NCBI GenBank assembly: GCA_963575645.1
Contig: OY754464.1
Location: forward strand, 9,858,001 to 9,922,000
Reading direction: 5' to 3'
Length of the DNA stretch: 64,000 bases
From: Xanthostigma xanthostigma
Lineage: Eukaryota; Arthropoda; Insecta; Raphidioptera; Raphidiidae
Made by a program: the position numbers and the translations under genes. Positions 45,511-56,810 of the stretch are shown piece by piece (position 1 is the stretch's first letter; each line of letters starts with the position of its first letter). Under the pieces are notes generated by a model. It ran no database searches. It was given only the letters and a program-made list of their open reading frames with translations, and was not told the DNA's origin.

Positions 45511-46074
45511 TATACTATTGGCTTAAGAGGGTCACCCCGTGCGATAGGTTGAAAAAATCTAATTTTTTTTGTGCATTGATTGATTCCTAAACATGTTTAG
45601 AATATGTTGGTAAAATGATTTTATAATATTCGATGTTGTTGGAAAGATACAGGTGTTAGAAGAGGAGGTGTTCAAAGCGCTCAGCTAAGCGGTTGGGCAC
45701 CGTGCCTTTTGTGACGTGTCGGCTTATTAGTTGAGACCTTCTAAAACAAATGAGGAGCAAATAAGCAAAACCCGATAAACCCATGTTTTTCGTTTTTGAG
45801 TTATATATCAATTCTAGTTAAGTTTGGTGAGCTTTTCGCAGATTATTGATGAGTTAAGATTTCATACTGTAAACCGTACTCTAATCTTTAAACGCGTTTT
45901 TCTCAAAACTGCTTTTTCCTAATTTGTCTCCACGACAACTCAAAAACGGTTCGACCGATTGCTTTGAAATTTTAATGGTAGAGAATCCAAAAGATCGTAG
46001 TTCATTCTACGACTATGTGTAGAATGAACTACGATATTTTGGAAATTCTGAGTGATTTTTGTAATTTGTCTCTA

Positions 46075-46370
46075 TGATATATCAAACATCCTCCCAAAAT
46101 TTGGTTTCAAAACGTTTATCCGTTTGACCTGTATCGTGCTCACAGACAAACAGACTAAATACCAAATATCCTCCCAAAATTTGGTTTCAATCCGTTCATC
46201 CATCTGACCTGTATCGTGTTCACAGACTAATGAACGCACAGAGTTTTTCCAAAAATATGTTTTTTGGATTCGGAGGAGCTCAAAACGAAAAGATATTGTA
46301 GAATTTTAAAAAGTGATTTTTGACCTAAACTAATACCATTCCCTACTTGTGGGTTGGAATGACAAAATAG
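46075..46370 (+). repeat. Interspersed repeat family J, copy 2 (3' part, internally duplicated)
   Basis: The ctcccaaaatttggtttcaa ... gacctgtatcgtg block occurs twice (46091 and 46173), followed by agtttttccaaaaatatgtt and ccctacttgtgggttggaat, matching the end of copy 1. Confidence 0.55.
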
Positions 46371-46963
46371 TAAACAATTAAAAAATCATAAATATAAATG
46401 TGATTGATAATTTAATCCCCCTCCCCCCATTCCTAGCCCGTGTTAGGAGGAACCTCCGGTTGACTTTGCAGAACGCCCATTTAAAATGTTCTCGCGCCGC
46501 CACTGCCAAACACACCTATTGTTGCTGTGATATCAGCGTTGTTCAGAAACAGATGCAGCGTATTGTGTATCGTTTTACATGGCTGTCAGAACTAGACAAG
46601 GACGCTATCCTGTGCGAACGAAACTAATACTGTGTTTCTAACCAGATTATATCATCCACTGAGATATCAACTTATAAGGGATATGCTATTATTTTCGCTA
46701 CAACTATATAAGTCAATAATATTGGAAGTACAATTTCATGTTACAGTCTATTTTATACAACCGTTTGTATTTATTTTTTTATTCTGAAATGACGACTTTC
46801 ATGCTAAACTCCAAAGGAAATATTTTGGACCAGGGAGTTGTTTTTAAATAGGACTGTTACTGGATCTTTAAATCAGAAGGAACCTTTTTTTAATTGGAGG
46901 ACTTAAAAATGTATTAAGGGTGTCTGAGGATCGTCTCTTACATATAGCTGTATCGCACCGAAT

Positions 46964-47476
46964 ACAAAAAGACGAGTGTGTTTTAGATCACACGACTGAA
47001 GTAAAACTTCTTCCTGTAATAATAATTTTGTTATTATTCACCCGAAAATTCACAAAATATGAACTTTGAAATGAATTTACAATTTTATTCACTTTAAACG
47101 TAGAATATTACATAAAGATCCCGACTGGCAAGTAAAGAGTACTGCTTATATTTTCGGCCACCTGATGGCGCCAAGTATGTGTCATTCTATTGTTAGTACT
47201 GCTTATATTTTCGGCCACCGGATGGCGCCAAGTATGTGTCATTCTGTTGTTAGTACTCATGCTTATAGGTATTTTTGGCCACCTGATGAAGCCAAGTATG
47301 TGTCATTCAACTCTCTCTCTTTCTATCTTCACTAACTTATATCTCCCTCTCAACTTCCGTTCGCCTCGAACGATCACGCACCGTTCGTCTCGTCCGATTT
47401 CCGTAAACGCTTTCGTCAGGCATTTACCAGCTTACTCCCCAAGTCAAGCGTGCCTAAAGAAGTTTTACTTCAAAAA
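46964..47476 (+). repeat. Interspersed element family E, copy 1
   Basis: It starts gacgagtgtgttttagatca then gactgaagtaaaacttcttc, and ends caagcgtgcctaaagaagtt then ttacttc. The other copies are 57772-59044 (inverted) and 59764-60337. Both ends carry the gaagtaaaacttc palindrome. The interior is AT-rich and then a block of Helitron-unrelated minisatellite (47138-47312). Class unknown. Confidence 0.6.
47138..47312 (+). repeat. 57-bp tandem repeat, three units, inside family E
   Basis: Units start at 47138, 47195 and 47252 (agtactgcttatattttcgg ... gccaagtatgtgtcattct). The first two are nearly identical and the third is diverged. Copies 2 and 3 of family E have about two units at the same place. 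Confidence 0.75.
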
Positions 47477-47562
47477 ACCCAACGACTGACCAATGCGTTT
47501 TTTTAACTACTGAGATGTCTGCAACAGAAATATTAAACGTCCCTAATATCAAAATCTATTTA

Positions 47563-48812
47563 GGGTAATTCCGGGGGAGATGGCCTTACGGGAGAGATGG
47601 CCAATAGAAAAAGGTCTAACTAAGAGTAAACAAATGACACTATTTTCAATATAGTTTGCTTCATTTCACAACAAGCAGCAAGTGTTAGTGGATTTGTGTA
47701 AAAAAAAGAAAGGAAAGTTGAGTAATTTGACTTTGATTTTTAAGACATATTTGTTATTAATTAAAAGTTTGACATATTAAGTGGTCTTAAAGGGGTTTTA
47801 AAAGTTTTGTTATTTTTTTGTACTTTCCTTTTTAGGATAATCATTTTCACGTGTTCTAACCTCAAAATGTATTCAAAAATATATACGCTGCTTTAGTTAC
47901 CTAATGTAACCATCTCATTCGGACAATCGAGAGATGGCCACATTTTTTCCGGGAGAGATGGCCATAAAATGCAATTTCAGGATTCAAGGCAGCAGGAGTT
48001 TCTTCCCTAAATCCAGGTGCCATTCCGGAACACGCTTTTAGTATGGACATTGAGTCACTTAATGAAAGATATATTGGACATACAGACGATGGACCAACCA
48101 ACACCAACAAAAGCACTGAACAAAGTATCTCCACTGCCTGTAAAACTCAACAAAGCCCGCAAACGAGTCAAGGAAGCAGACATCCTCTTGACGTCTGAAG
48201 AACATATTAAAAAACTAAAAATAAAAGAAAAAGAGAAAGAAAAAAAGAAGAGAAATCTAGAAAACCATAGATAATCAAAAAAGAGATTAAGACCGACACA
48301 CAGCAAAACAAGAAACGTAAGGCTATTCGCAGTTGCGAAGAAACTCTTATGGATTTTAGTGACACCTCAGAAAGTGAAACTAAAGACAGAGAGGAAGAAA
48401 ATTGCAGACGTTGTGGTAACAACTATCATAAGAAAAAAAATAATTGAAGATTGGCTTTAGTGCAGTGTTTGTATGTTCTAGCTTCATGAGAATTACAGCC
48501 AGGTCGAGAACATGTCTTCCAAGTGTGGTAATCAAAAAAGAAGGAGTTAAAAACTCTTAAGTGCAAAGGGAAAGGCAAATAAAGTACTGGCCATCTCTCC
48601 CGACCACTATGGCCATCACTCCCGAATACTATGGGAGAGATGGCCAATTTTACTTTTTTTTCAAAGTTTAAAATTACTTGTTTTTGTTTATTTAAAAGTA
48701 ATATGAATTATAATTAAAGTTTCGTTTCCCGCAGAATTCAATATTTTATTCATCTTAGTTCCTTCACAATAGCTCCTTAAAGTTAGTAGAGCCATCTCCC
48801 CCGGAATTACCC
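47563..48812 (+). mobile_element. pogo-type (Tc1/mariner superfamily) element, internally deleted, TA TSD
   Basis: The inverted ends GGGTAATTCCGGGGGAGATG are flanked by TA on both sides (47561-47562 and 48813-48814), total 1250 bases. The motif gggagagatggcc or its inverse recurs about eight times near the ends and inside. A decayed 3' piece of a transposase lies at 47980-48545. The rest of the gene is missing. Confidence 0.8.
47980..48545 (+). pseudogene. C-terminal remnant of a pogo/Jerky-type transposase
   Basis: From 47980 one frame reads GFKAAGVSSLNPGAIPEHAF, the motif that follows the DDE domain in pogo/Jerky-type transposases (G(F/I).. .G..P.NP.AIPE.AF). It then runs into a Lys/Glu-rich tail across frame changes. 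At about 48400-48545 the remains of a PHD-like zinc cluster appear: CRRCGNNYH, then EDWL, C..C, LHENYS and a final KCG, with in-frame stops between them. Such a cluster ends many insect pogo-type transposases. The DNA-binding and catalytic domains are absent. Confidence 0.6.
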
Positions 48813-48814
48813 TA

Positions 48815-49880
48815 CACTAGTTGTGGAAAAAGAATATGAAGAACGAGAGTGTGATCACGCTCGTGATTCACTACCAACTCGCCTTTAGTCGTGAAAAATT
48901 TAAAACTGAGGGACCAAATAAAGTTGAATTTTAAAAAAATTGCATACAACTGAAAGCAATGATTTTGATATAGAGTATAGACTATAAATAATCGACCTTC
49001 CCAAGGCTACTTTCAACATTCTACCAGAATATAAAATAAAGTTTTAATTAGACACATGATAGCTTCTCATCGCACATTTTGTGTAAACATATGAGTACTC
49101 TAAAGTTCAGAAATAAGAGATCCGTTAAGTTCTTGTTTATATACATAAATTAAAAGTTTAATCTTTAATAACTTTAAATATTTTTATACCAATTTCTAGT
49201 TGTTTCTTTTCAGGGGCAGATAAACTGATTATTTGGGGGATAAACTTTTTTTTTAATTTTTCTAATTTTGAATTGAAAATATTTTTAAACTGAGACTTTT
49301 TTAGGCGCACTATGTAAAAAGTGAAGCGTTTCTCTCTCTTCGACTTAGCCGGTAGTTGAGAAGAAAGAGTGGGGGGATTGTTTCTACTCTTTCTGTCAAA
49401 GCGTCTTACGAACTCTACACGCATGCGCAGTGCGTACGGTGTATAGCATTTTCTCTAACCACGGTAACAAAATATTCCACATTATCATTTCATAATCCTG
49501 AAATAATAAAATCGTCAAGAAATGCTTGAACCTAAGAAGTTTCACTTCTAACGCACGAGAGTCTCACGCATACGTTTTTTTTTATAGCTGGTACTGTACC
49601 TATGCTTATTCATTAATAAAAAAATAACGCATTTAACTATATTATTATTATGATCATAGTATATAATGATATCGCTTTGGCCGATCAGAAACTGGTATTT
49701 TGATTGGTTATAATATGCATTTTGCGGTCAAATTTAAATTATTGCATTATAATCTAGACGGAAGTCTTTCTTTTTATCTTTTTAAGCTAATTAACCTCCA
49801 AATTTTTGTTGAAATAAACATTTATTTATAACACTTATGACTTTTAACGATAGCTTACTATATAGTGCCTTCAAATAAGC
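48815..49880. other. Intergenic DNA, nothing firm
   Basis: AT-rich. Around 49535 aagaagtttcacttct is another gaagt...acttc palindrome like those at family E and F ends. No gene or delimited element was recognised. Confidence 0.4.
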
Positions 49881-51175
49881 TAAAAAAAGGGACAACCTCG
49901 GAATGAAAAGAAATAAGCTGAAGGCTTGTATAAACCTTTATTTTGGCATTCTAAATGCTAGTCTCACAAGGTCACGTGTGGGCGTCCTTAGATATTCAAG
50001 GTCAAAGATCGCGAAACTCAGTTCTTTTGAAATATCTCGCTTCCTTTGCCTCAAATCGTATTTGCATCTATTATAAAACTTATAGAGTATAAGATTCTCC
50101 AAAAATTTCGCCTTAACCAATTTTTTATACATTTAACCGTTTTTGAGTTAGAGCGCTCAGCCATAATAACGCAAGGTGAATCGCGAATCCCATTCCATAG
50201 TACCTACGGCTTTTCAACTTAGTTATTCGTTAAATATTAGTTAATTAACTATTTAATACATTATATTTATAATTATATATTGTTATATTGACTGAGATTC
50301 GCGATTTACATTGCGTTATGGCATGTATGGCTATATCTCAAAAACGGTTAAACGTGTAAAAAATTGGTTAAGACGAAATTTGTGGAGTATCTTATACTCT
50401 ATAACTTTTATAATAAATGCAAATACGATTTGAGGCAAAGGAAGCGAAATATTTCCAAAAAAAATGGTTGTCTGTAAAGTCGGTTTACGGACGATAGTTT
50501 TACGTGATTACGTATTCCGTAATACATAACCTAAACCTCCCAAAATTTGGTTTCAATCCGCTTATCCTTGGTGTCGGAATGATAAGAAATGTCAAAAGTG
50601 ACGTTTGCAACTGTCAAAGTAGTATGTTCTAATAATAATTAGTTATTCTAATACTTAACTTAGAAGGCGTTGCATTTCACAAAATACTAATGTCAAAAAA
50701 TTGAATTAAACATTAGAAATGCAGCCGTTTTCATGTTGCATTTATACAGCTATTTTTCTATATAAATTTGTATAAAAAAACTGTTTAGGCAAATTCTGTT
50801 ATACGAAATATATGTAAAATGTTCTCCTCTTTCGTTTAAGACTGGTTTCAAACCGATCTGATTTAAATTGAGCGAGAAATTAGCAAAAAGCACGCACAGG
50901 GTCAGGCGGAACGTTACGCGTTACGAACGTTAGGAACGTTAGGATTTAGGAACGTTACACTTTTTCGTGCATGCAGCCGGTGTTTTATCAATTTATAAGA
51001 TTGGTAATTTATCAATTTATAAGACGTTATCACGTCAAAAACTGATTTTCGCAACGACCTTGAATATCTAAGTACGCTCACACGTGACCTTATGAGACTT
51101 TGGAGACAACATTAAGAATGCCAAAATAAAGGTTTATACAAATATTCAGCTTATTTCGTTTCATTCCGAGGTGAA
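49880..51175. mobile_element. Large foldback element interrupted by family G copy 4
   Basis: The left arm (ctcggaatgaaaagaaataa, taaacctttattttggcatt, ggtcacgtgtg, cttcctttgcctcaaatcg, taaccgtttttgagtt) recurs inverted from about 50320 to 51175. The right arm is split at ..tttccaaaa / aactgattttcg by a family G element. Removing that insert would restore arms of about 280 bases. Confidence 0.7.
50465..51043 (+). repeat. Interspersed element family G, copy 4 (with family H inside)
   Basis: ggttgtctgtaaagtcggtt at the left and caatttataagacgttatca then cgtcaaaa at the right, like copy 1. It contains a scrap of family J (cccaaaatttggtttcaatc), family H (50663-50835) and short aacgttagg repeats (50925-50950). 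Confidence 0.65.
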
Positions 51176-51179
51176 ACCC

Positions 51180-52580
51180 TAAAGTGACTGGACTAATACC
51201 CATTTTAATTTTCGTGGATATCAATTATGCAACGTAAGTCGACGAAAAACCGGTGGCAATCTACAAATTCGAGCGAAGTTAGCCGGACCGGGACACTAGT
51301 AAATAATAATTCAATAACGGTTCATTTGTAAATACATTTTTATTGACTATCGCTATAAAAAGTAACTGACCGATTAGGATGTCGGTACATAAATTATGTA
51401 CTTTCTCCGGTACTTGATGTATTGACAATTTCCACTGTTATTTTATTTATTTATGTTTTTTGTTGTCTGACTAGTCCATTAAAATAATTTATATTCATAC
51501 CGACTGAGTTGCATGCAGTCCAATTGCGGTTTGCTCAATAAACGTTCGGTACACAAAACATTATGGAAATTGGAAAAGAGGTTATTAAAAAAGACAAACA
51601 TTAAACGTGTGATTTGAATACCTGGGAATTGAAATTAAATTTTACGACGTTTCTGTCAAACTAAAAGAAAAATCAATAAACCGAGTTTAATATAGGCTCG
51701 AACAAAGGAGTTCAACTTTGCACTTTCACAAAAATGGGTCCATGACGCGTTTTTTTTTTTTAATTAACGGGAGTTGGCATGTCACCGGGAACACCGCAGC
51801 CTCTTGAATCTTGGGCTTATTGTGCTATCTCCCAGTCTCTTATATCTCTTAACAAAACAATACCAACATTTTGCAATGACGCATTTCTAGGTTAGAGTAT
51901 GATATCTGCCAAGCAACGATTGCGACTTTGTATTAGTGTGGCTGTAAATCAGAATGTGAAAGGAATTTAAGAACTTACGATAGGTGTGACTGGAAACATT
52001 TCTCTAGGAAGTCCTCGCTGAACCGTAGCGTCAACGGTAGAATGATTAAAGGACGATAGTGACAAAATTTACAATCTCATTTTTTTATATATGTAAGACA
52101 CTCTGTATAATAGCTATTAATATTGTTTACGTATGTATGTATAGTGTGCACACATTTATAATATTATAAATGTCCTAAGGCGAAGCCAGTTTGAGTCGTC
52201 AATATTGTCTATGATACTCGACCGAGACATTGAAATTAGCACAATGTGTCGTATGCACATTAGAGATAGGTAGCAACTTTACCAACCGTGGATTTCACTT
52301 TATTTCCGCACTCCGATCCTACTGATCTAGTGACATTCAACTTGATTGCGTTTGATGTTATGCATGCACTCTTATAAATATTTAGATATTTGATCCAGTA
52401 GGCTTGTTCCGAAGATGGAACGGGTTTCGTATCCCGATGGTGACATTGTTTGAGAAATAAATTTTTCTAATGTAGCGATGTAACAATGGGTGTTTCTTAA
52501 CAATGTAGCGAACAGTGGCTACGCTTGTAAGTTATTAAATTTAGTAATACGCACTATAACGTAGGAAAATTCAAATATTT
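51180..52580. other. Intergenic DNA with one small shared repeat
   Basis: No coding exon. At 52430-52475 tcccgatggtgacattgttt then aataaatttttct matches 21573-21610 in the Harbinger-derived gene's intron. A T-rich tract lies at 51750. Confidence 0.45.
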
Positions 52581-52589
52581 TTTTCGAAA

Positions 52590-52662
52590 CGTTGGCCACT
52601 AGCGTAACAATGTTAAAGCTTATTTCTTGATCCTCAACCAAACCTTCCTTCATCGTAATATT
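52590..52662 (+). repeat. Penelope-like fragment (3' part)
   Basis: tttcgaaacgttggccacta, then cttgatcctcaaccaaacct tccttcatcg-type ends, match the 3' half of 1479-1734 and 53551-53824. The CTGAAGA strand is missing. Confidence 0.55.
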
Positions 52663-53234
52663 GTTTTTATTTCATATAATTAAACCAACGATTTTAGAGT
52701 TATTTCTCGCAAGGGCTAGACTTTCTTGCAGGGGGCGGGGGATGCGATGGCGTTTTTTGCGAGGTGAAAAACGGGGGATTTCCTTAAAAAACGAGGGCTA
52801 TGTTGATGCAATCGTGCATATTTGTTTGGATTCCCGAGACTCTTTGGTCCTCGACCATAGACCTAACGCAATTGTCAGAATTAGTGGCATATTCCTGTGC
52901 CGCTTGTAATTTTTTTCGTACTTTACTCCATAAAACTTTGTAACTGCTTGATTCAAACACGCGCTAGTATAGAGGCGGCGGTATATAAACAACAAAAACA
53001 ATGGATTATGGCTTGAAATAGATTCTTCTGCAGTCAATAGATACTACAAACATTTACTGTTTTCTATAGTAAATACTTAGTAGCACGTACCATGTATGTG
53101 TGGCGGCACACTTGATATTTTTTCCACTCGAACAAACATTTGTTATTGTAACAGCACCCGCACTTTTATTATAACCTCACAATCAAGGATGAACAAAAAT
53201 ATATCTTTTTTGATCATCGTAGTTATAAGATTTT

Positions 53235-54190
53235 ACCATTTCAACCCACAAGTGGGGAATGGTACTAGTTTAGGTAAAAAAACACTTTTCAAAAATTTTA
53301 CAATATCTTTCCGTTTTGAGGTCCCCTGAATCCAAAAAGCATATTTTTGGAAAATCTATGTGCGTCTGTTAGTCTGTTTGTCTGTGAACACGATACAGGT
53401 CAAACGGATGAGCGAATTGAAACCAAATTTCTAGAAGGATGTTTGGTATGCAAATATGAAGAGCCCTATTTTTTGGGGAAAATCGGCGCATTTTCAGAAG
53501 ATATGTATATGCTACAACGATGTTTTTTATATAATAATGGTATACTTTTCTTCAGCATAAAGTAGTGTTGGTCCAATAGAATGTTACGATGAAGGAATGT
53601 TTTGGTTGAGGATCATAAATAAATAAGCTTTACCAATGTTACGCTATAGTGGCCAACGTTTCGAAAAATTTATTTTCATCTTCAGGGCCTCAAGCTGGTC
53701 ACCACCTTTTGACCAGCTTGAGGCCCTGAAGATGAAAATAAATTTTTCGAAACGTTGGCCACTATAGCGTAACATTGGTAAAGCTTATTTATTTATGATC
53801 CTCAACCAAAACCTTCCTTCATCGTGGTATACTTTTCATAACGGCTTATTAGTCTGTTTATTTTTTCAAGAAAGTTTCGTTAAAAAAATTCTTTTCCTAA
53901 ACTTTATAGTTTCGGACATATTTTGAAAATAAAAAAAAATCAGCCGCTCTTTTGTTTTATGGATTTGTCAGAAATAAACTAGTTAGGCATGCTTTGATTA
54001 ATTTTTACATGACGTGAACATATGTCATGGTAACCATGGCAAGGAATAGCAAATATCATATTGAATACTAGCCATTACTCGTGTCATCTCACGCGATATC
54101 AGAAATTTTATTTTCATTATTATAAATAAATGTCAACATTTTTGAAGTTGGAATCATCCCGTCGCCCAATTGGCTGGAATTTTTTTTGAT
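53235..54190 (-). repeat. Interspersed repeat family J, copy 3, split by a Penelope-like insertion
   Basis: The reverse complement of 43990-44780 (attccaacc-type end, cgatacaggtcaaacgga, aaactagttaggcatgcttt, cccgtcgcccaattggctgg). The insertion at 53551-53824 separates two parts that are contiguous in copy 1. Confidence 0.65.
53551..53824. mobile_element. Penelope-like palindromic insertion, copy 2 (13-bp TSD)
   Basis: The insert is flanked by exact 13-base duplications tggtatacttttc (53538-53550 and 53825-53837). It is an almost perfect head-to-head palindrome: each arm carries gaaggttttggttgagga, the ctgaagatgaaaat...tttttcgaaacgttggcc block and caagctggt. Each block shows a CTGAAGA strand, a GAAAA/TTTTC stem and GAAAC, which resembles a hammerhead core. 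There is no coding sequence. Confidence 0.65.
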
Positions 54191-54629
54191 GGCGTAATTT
54201 TGGTAGCAGATATTTTGGGAACTTCTAATAGAGTTACTAAATAACTGTTGCTATTATTAATAGACCCGTCATAAAATGGGGTGCAGTGAGCATGCAAGTA
54301 ATTCGTCAATCCCTGTGGCACTGCAGTCGTTTAATATATCTATCGATATGGGTACAACTGTGTTTGGGTGTGGAGATGACAAAAATAAATCGGTATAGTC
54401 AAAAGGTCGTTGACTGGCACCTAGCTACATCAAACACTCGTCATTAATGTTGTGTATATAATAATTGTATATGTATACGGTTTGAACTGACATCGTAACG
54501 CCAATTGTGTTCTGTCACTTCATCTGCAAAAGTCACATTGGAAAGACGAATAAGAGAGCAAACATATACTTCTTCGCCACGGGAACTAGAACTATTATTA
54601 TTAAAGTAAAAACTAGGTACCTATAGGCT

Positions 54630-54975
54630 GTGTGCACGAAGCCTACTAGCGCCGTTAGTAGGTAATAGAGAATTATTGAACTCACTTTTTATGGAAATCG
54701 CGACATGTTTCTATGGTGATAACTCAAAAACTTTAGTTGGCCATGATGTGTCAAAATTTTTTTTTATATAGGTACCATAAAATTCAGATTGTAAACCATT
54801 ACCTATATAAATAGCATAACATAAAAGGTACGTGAGAATTATTTATTTATCAATTATGACGTATAATATATAAATAATTAATTTGTTTACACTGACAGCC
54901 GAACGTCAAATTATGGCGCCAATGTATTCAGATCGCTTAGTTTTGCCCATGTTTTCTTTGTAATTAAAAAAACAC
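54630..54975. repeat. Interspersed repeat family K, copy 2
   Basis: It matches 500-850 in the same orientation (gtgtgcacgaagcctactag, gagaattattgaactcac, gttttctttgtaattaaaaa) with an AT-rich insertion in the middle. Confidence 0.6.
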
Positions 54976-54979
54976 TAAT

Positions 54980-56135
54980 TGTGCAAGAATAGTTTGGACT
55001 TGACCGATTTTTTTTAGTAAAAATAAAAAAAAATGCCGGAAGTCATTTTACACAGTAACTAAAGTTTTCACATTCCACATTGATAATGCAATAGTTGTTC
55101 GAAGGTTATGTTATGTCTTTACCTACCTTGTTTTCGTATGTGGATGTCATCTCAGTTGACAAACCACATATTTCATTGTTTCCGTTTGACAGCATGTTTC
55201 GTGTTATGTGCTGTCTCTCATATCCCTATGTTATTATTTGTTCGGTTTTATATAAAAGGTGATTTTTTTGTGTGTTCACTCGACAACTTGTAATTTCCTA
55301 CCCTATAGTACATATTAATGAAAACTCGCCTAATTACGTGGAAACATATACGTATATTTAATAATTTACTATATGAATCATTGTCTATCTACTCAATGTG
55401 CGGTGAGCGAAGGCAACAAAGCGTATCGAAAATATATCTACGTCTTTTTCTCCGATGTAATTCCCTGATTTCTCCGATGATAGAATTGGTTGATGTACTT
55501 GCATTCAATCTGGATAAAGTACCTCTGTTTCAAAAACTTTGTCTTTTTCTATGACGTTAACATGAGCGTACCCGCAGCTTTTGGCCCAGGAGGGAGAAAA
55601 TTAGAAATTTCTTAAGTCGGGTTCCCCGTGTTTGTTTTGCCCTCCTGGATACGCCAGTGCTTACGGCGTAAAAAAAGACAAAAGTATATGTTTGCACCCT
55701 AATAGTTGTGTGAGTCGGAAAAACCCCTGAAAAAGTTTTTCCGACTCACACAATCCACTAAAATAGGAAACGGGATGAATTGAGAATCAAACAGCGGTTC
55801 ACGATGGTATCAAATCCAAAATGTTTGGTACAAGAGTTGATCTCTTTGACCCAAAGAACAATAATCATAGATAAAAAATACAGGGTCGTATTTAAGAAAG
55901 TGTAGGTGACCTTGATATTTTGGAGACACCTCCACCAAACGAAAAAAAACTACATCACTGTTCTTCTCCCTTATTCCCTGTAACTTTTGTCCGAAACTTT
56001 TTTTTCCAAACCCTTCCTCTAAGAAATAAAAGGGTGTTCGGTTTTTAAAAAAACATACTATGATACTGTATAATGTATATACTGTAATTTAGAAATCGAA
56101 ATAATATTAAATGTAACGAATATTATGCAGGTTCA
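54980..56135. other. Intergenic DNA with one perfect hairpin
   Basis: At 55706-55724 ttgtgtgagtcggaaaaac pairs perfectly with its inverse at 55735-55753 across a 10-base loop. Otherwise I see no gene or delimited repeat. Confidence 0.5.
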
Positions 56136-56139
56136 TAGG

Positions 56140-56240
56140 CCCTGATAATGAAAATATATTTTTCGAAACGTTGGCCACAAGCGATACTCTGGTAAAGCTT
56201 ATTTTTCAATTGTTCCTCAACCAAATAAATCTCCTTCAAT
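56140..56240 (+). repeat. Penelope-like fragment with decayed hammerhead-like block
   Basis: ggccctgataatgaaaatat then atttttcgaaacgttggcc, followed by gtaaagcttattttt and cctcaaccaaat, a diverged copy of the 53551-53824 unit. The first strand is changed from CTGAAGA to CTGATAA. Confidence 0.55.
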
Positions 56241-56686
56241 TATGAAGTAAGCACATGGAATTTTTCTATTATAAAAACACCTCTCTAAAGTTCTAATTCA
56301 ATTAGAACGGTTATTTTAAAGCTGACGAAATTGTGATAATATTATTTGATTTGCGGTGAAGTGAAGCGTGATTACCATTGCAGATAGTGCAAACATTGTA
56401 ACTTGAACGGAGATATTATTTGTATGAAATCCTCCGGTCGACTGGTCGTTAGTCTCCATTATTTTAATTGCACAGTTAGTATAATTAACTCTAAGTAGAT
56501 AATTCCATTAAGTGGGATATATACCTACTTATAGTTCAATTGGCTGTGTGTGTCTAACATCAGTTTTGTCTTTATAAAAATACTAGCTTCGCCCGGATTT
56601 GTGGATTACCTATTAAACATTGACATTATTATGAGGTATCGGACTTTTTTATAATGGACTCGGTAAAACAATGATACACAAGTAAC

Positions 56687-56810
56687 TAGTGATGTGCCGG
56701 ATCGTTAAAAATGTATATCCGCGGATACGGATCTGAATACGGATTTTTGGTTTCAAGATCCGCGGATACGGATCTTAACTTTCTTAGAGTTCGCGGCGGT
56801 AAATATTGCG
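56687..56810 (+). mobile_element. hAT MITE family A, copy 3 (left end only)
   Basis: TAGTGATGTGCCGGATCGTT then atatccgcggatacggatct, matching 43441 onward for about 120 bases and stopping at gcggtaaatattgc. Confidence 0.7.

Noticed and set aside
46400..46627. 75-codon reading frame with Cys-rich centre
   Set aside because: No recognisable domain and no splice sites or relatives in the window. I cannot support it as a gene.
48017..48274. Independent small protein-coding gene with Lys/Glu-rich C-terminus
   Set aside because: It lies within a TA-flanked pogo element. The neighbouring frames spell the decayed pogo C-terminus, so this frame is a shifted remnant.
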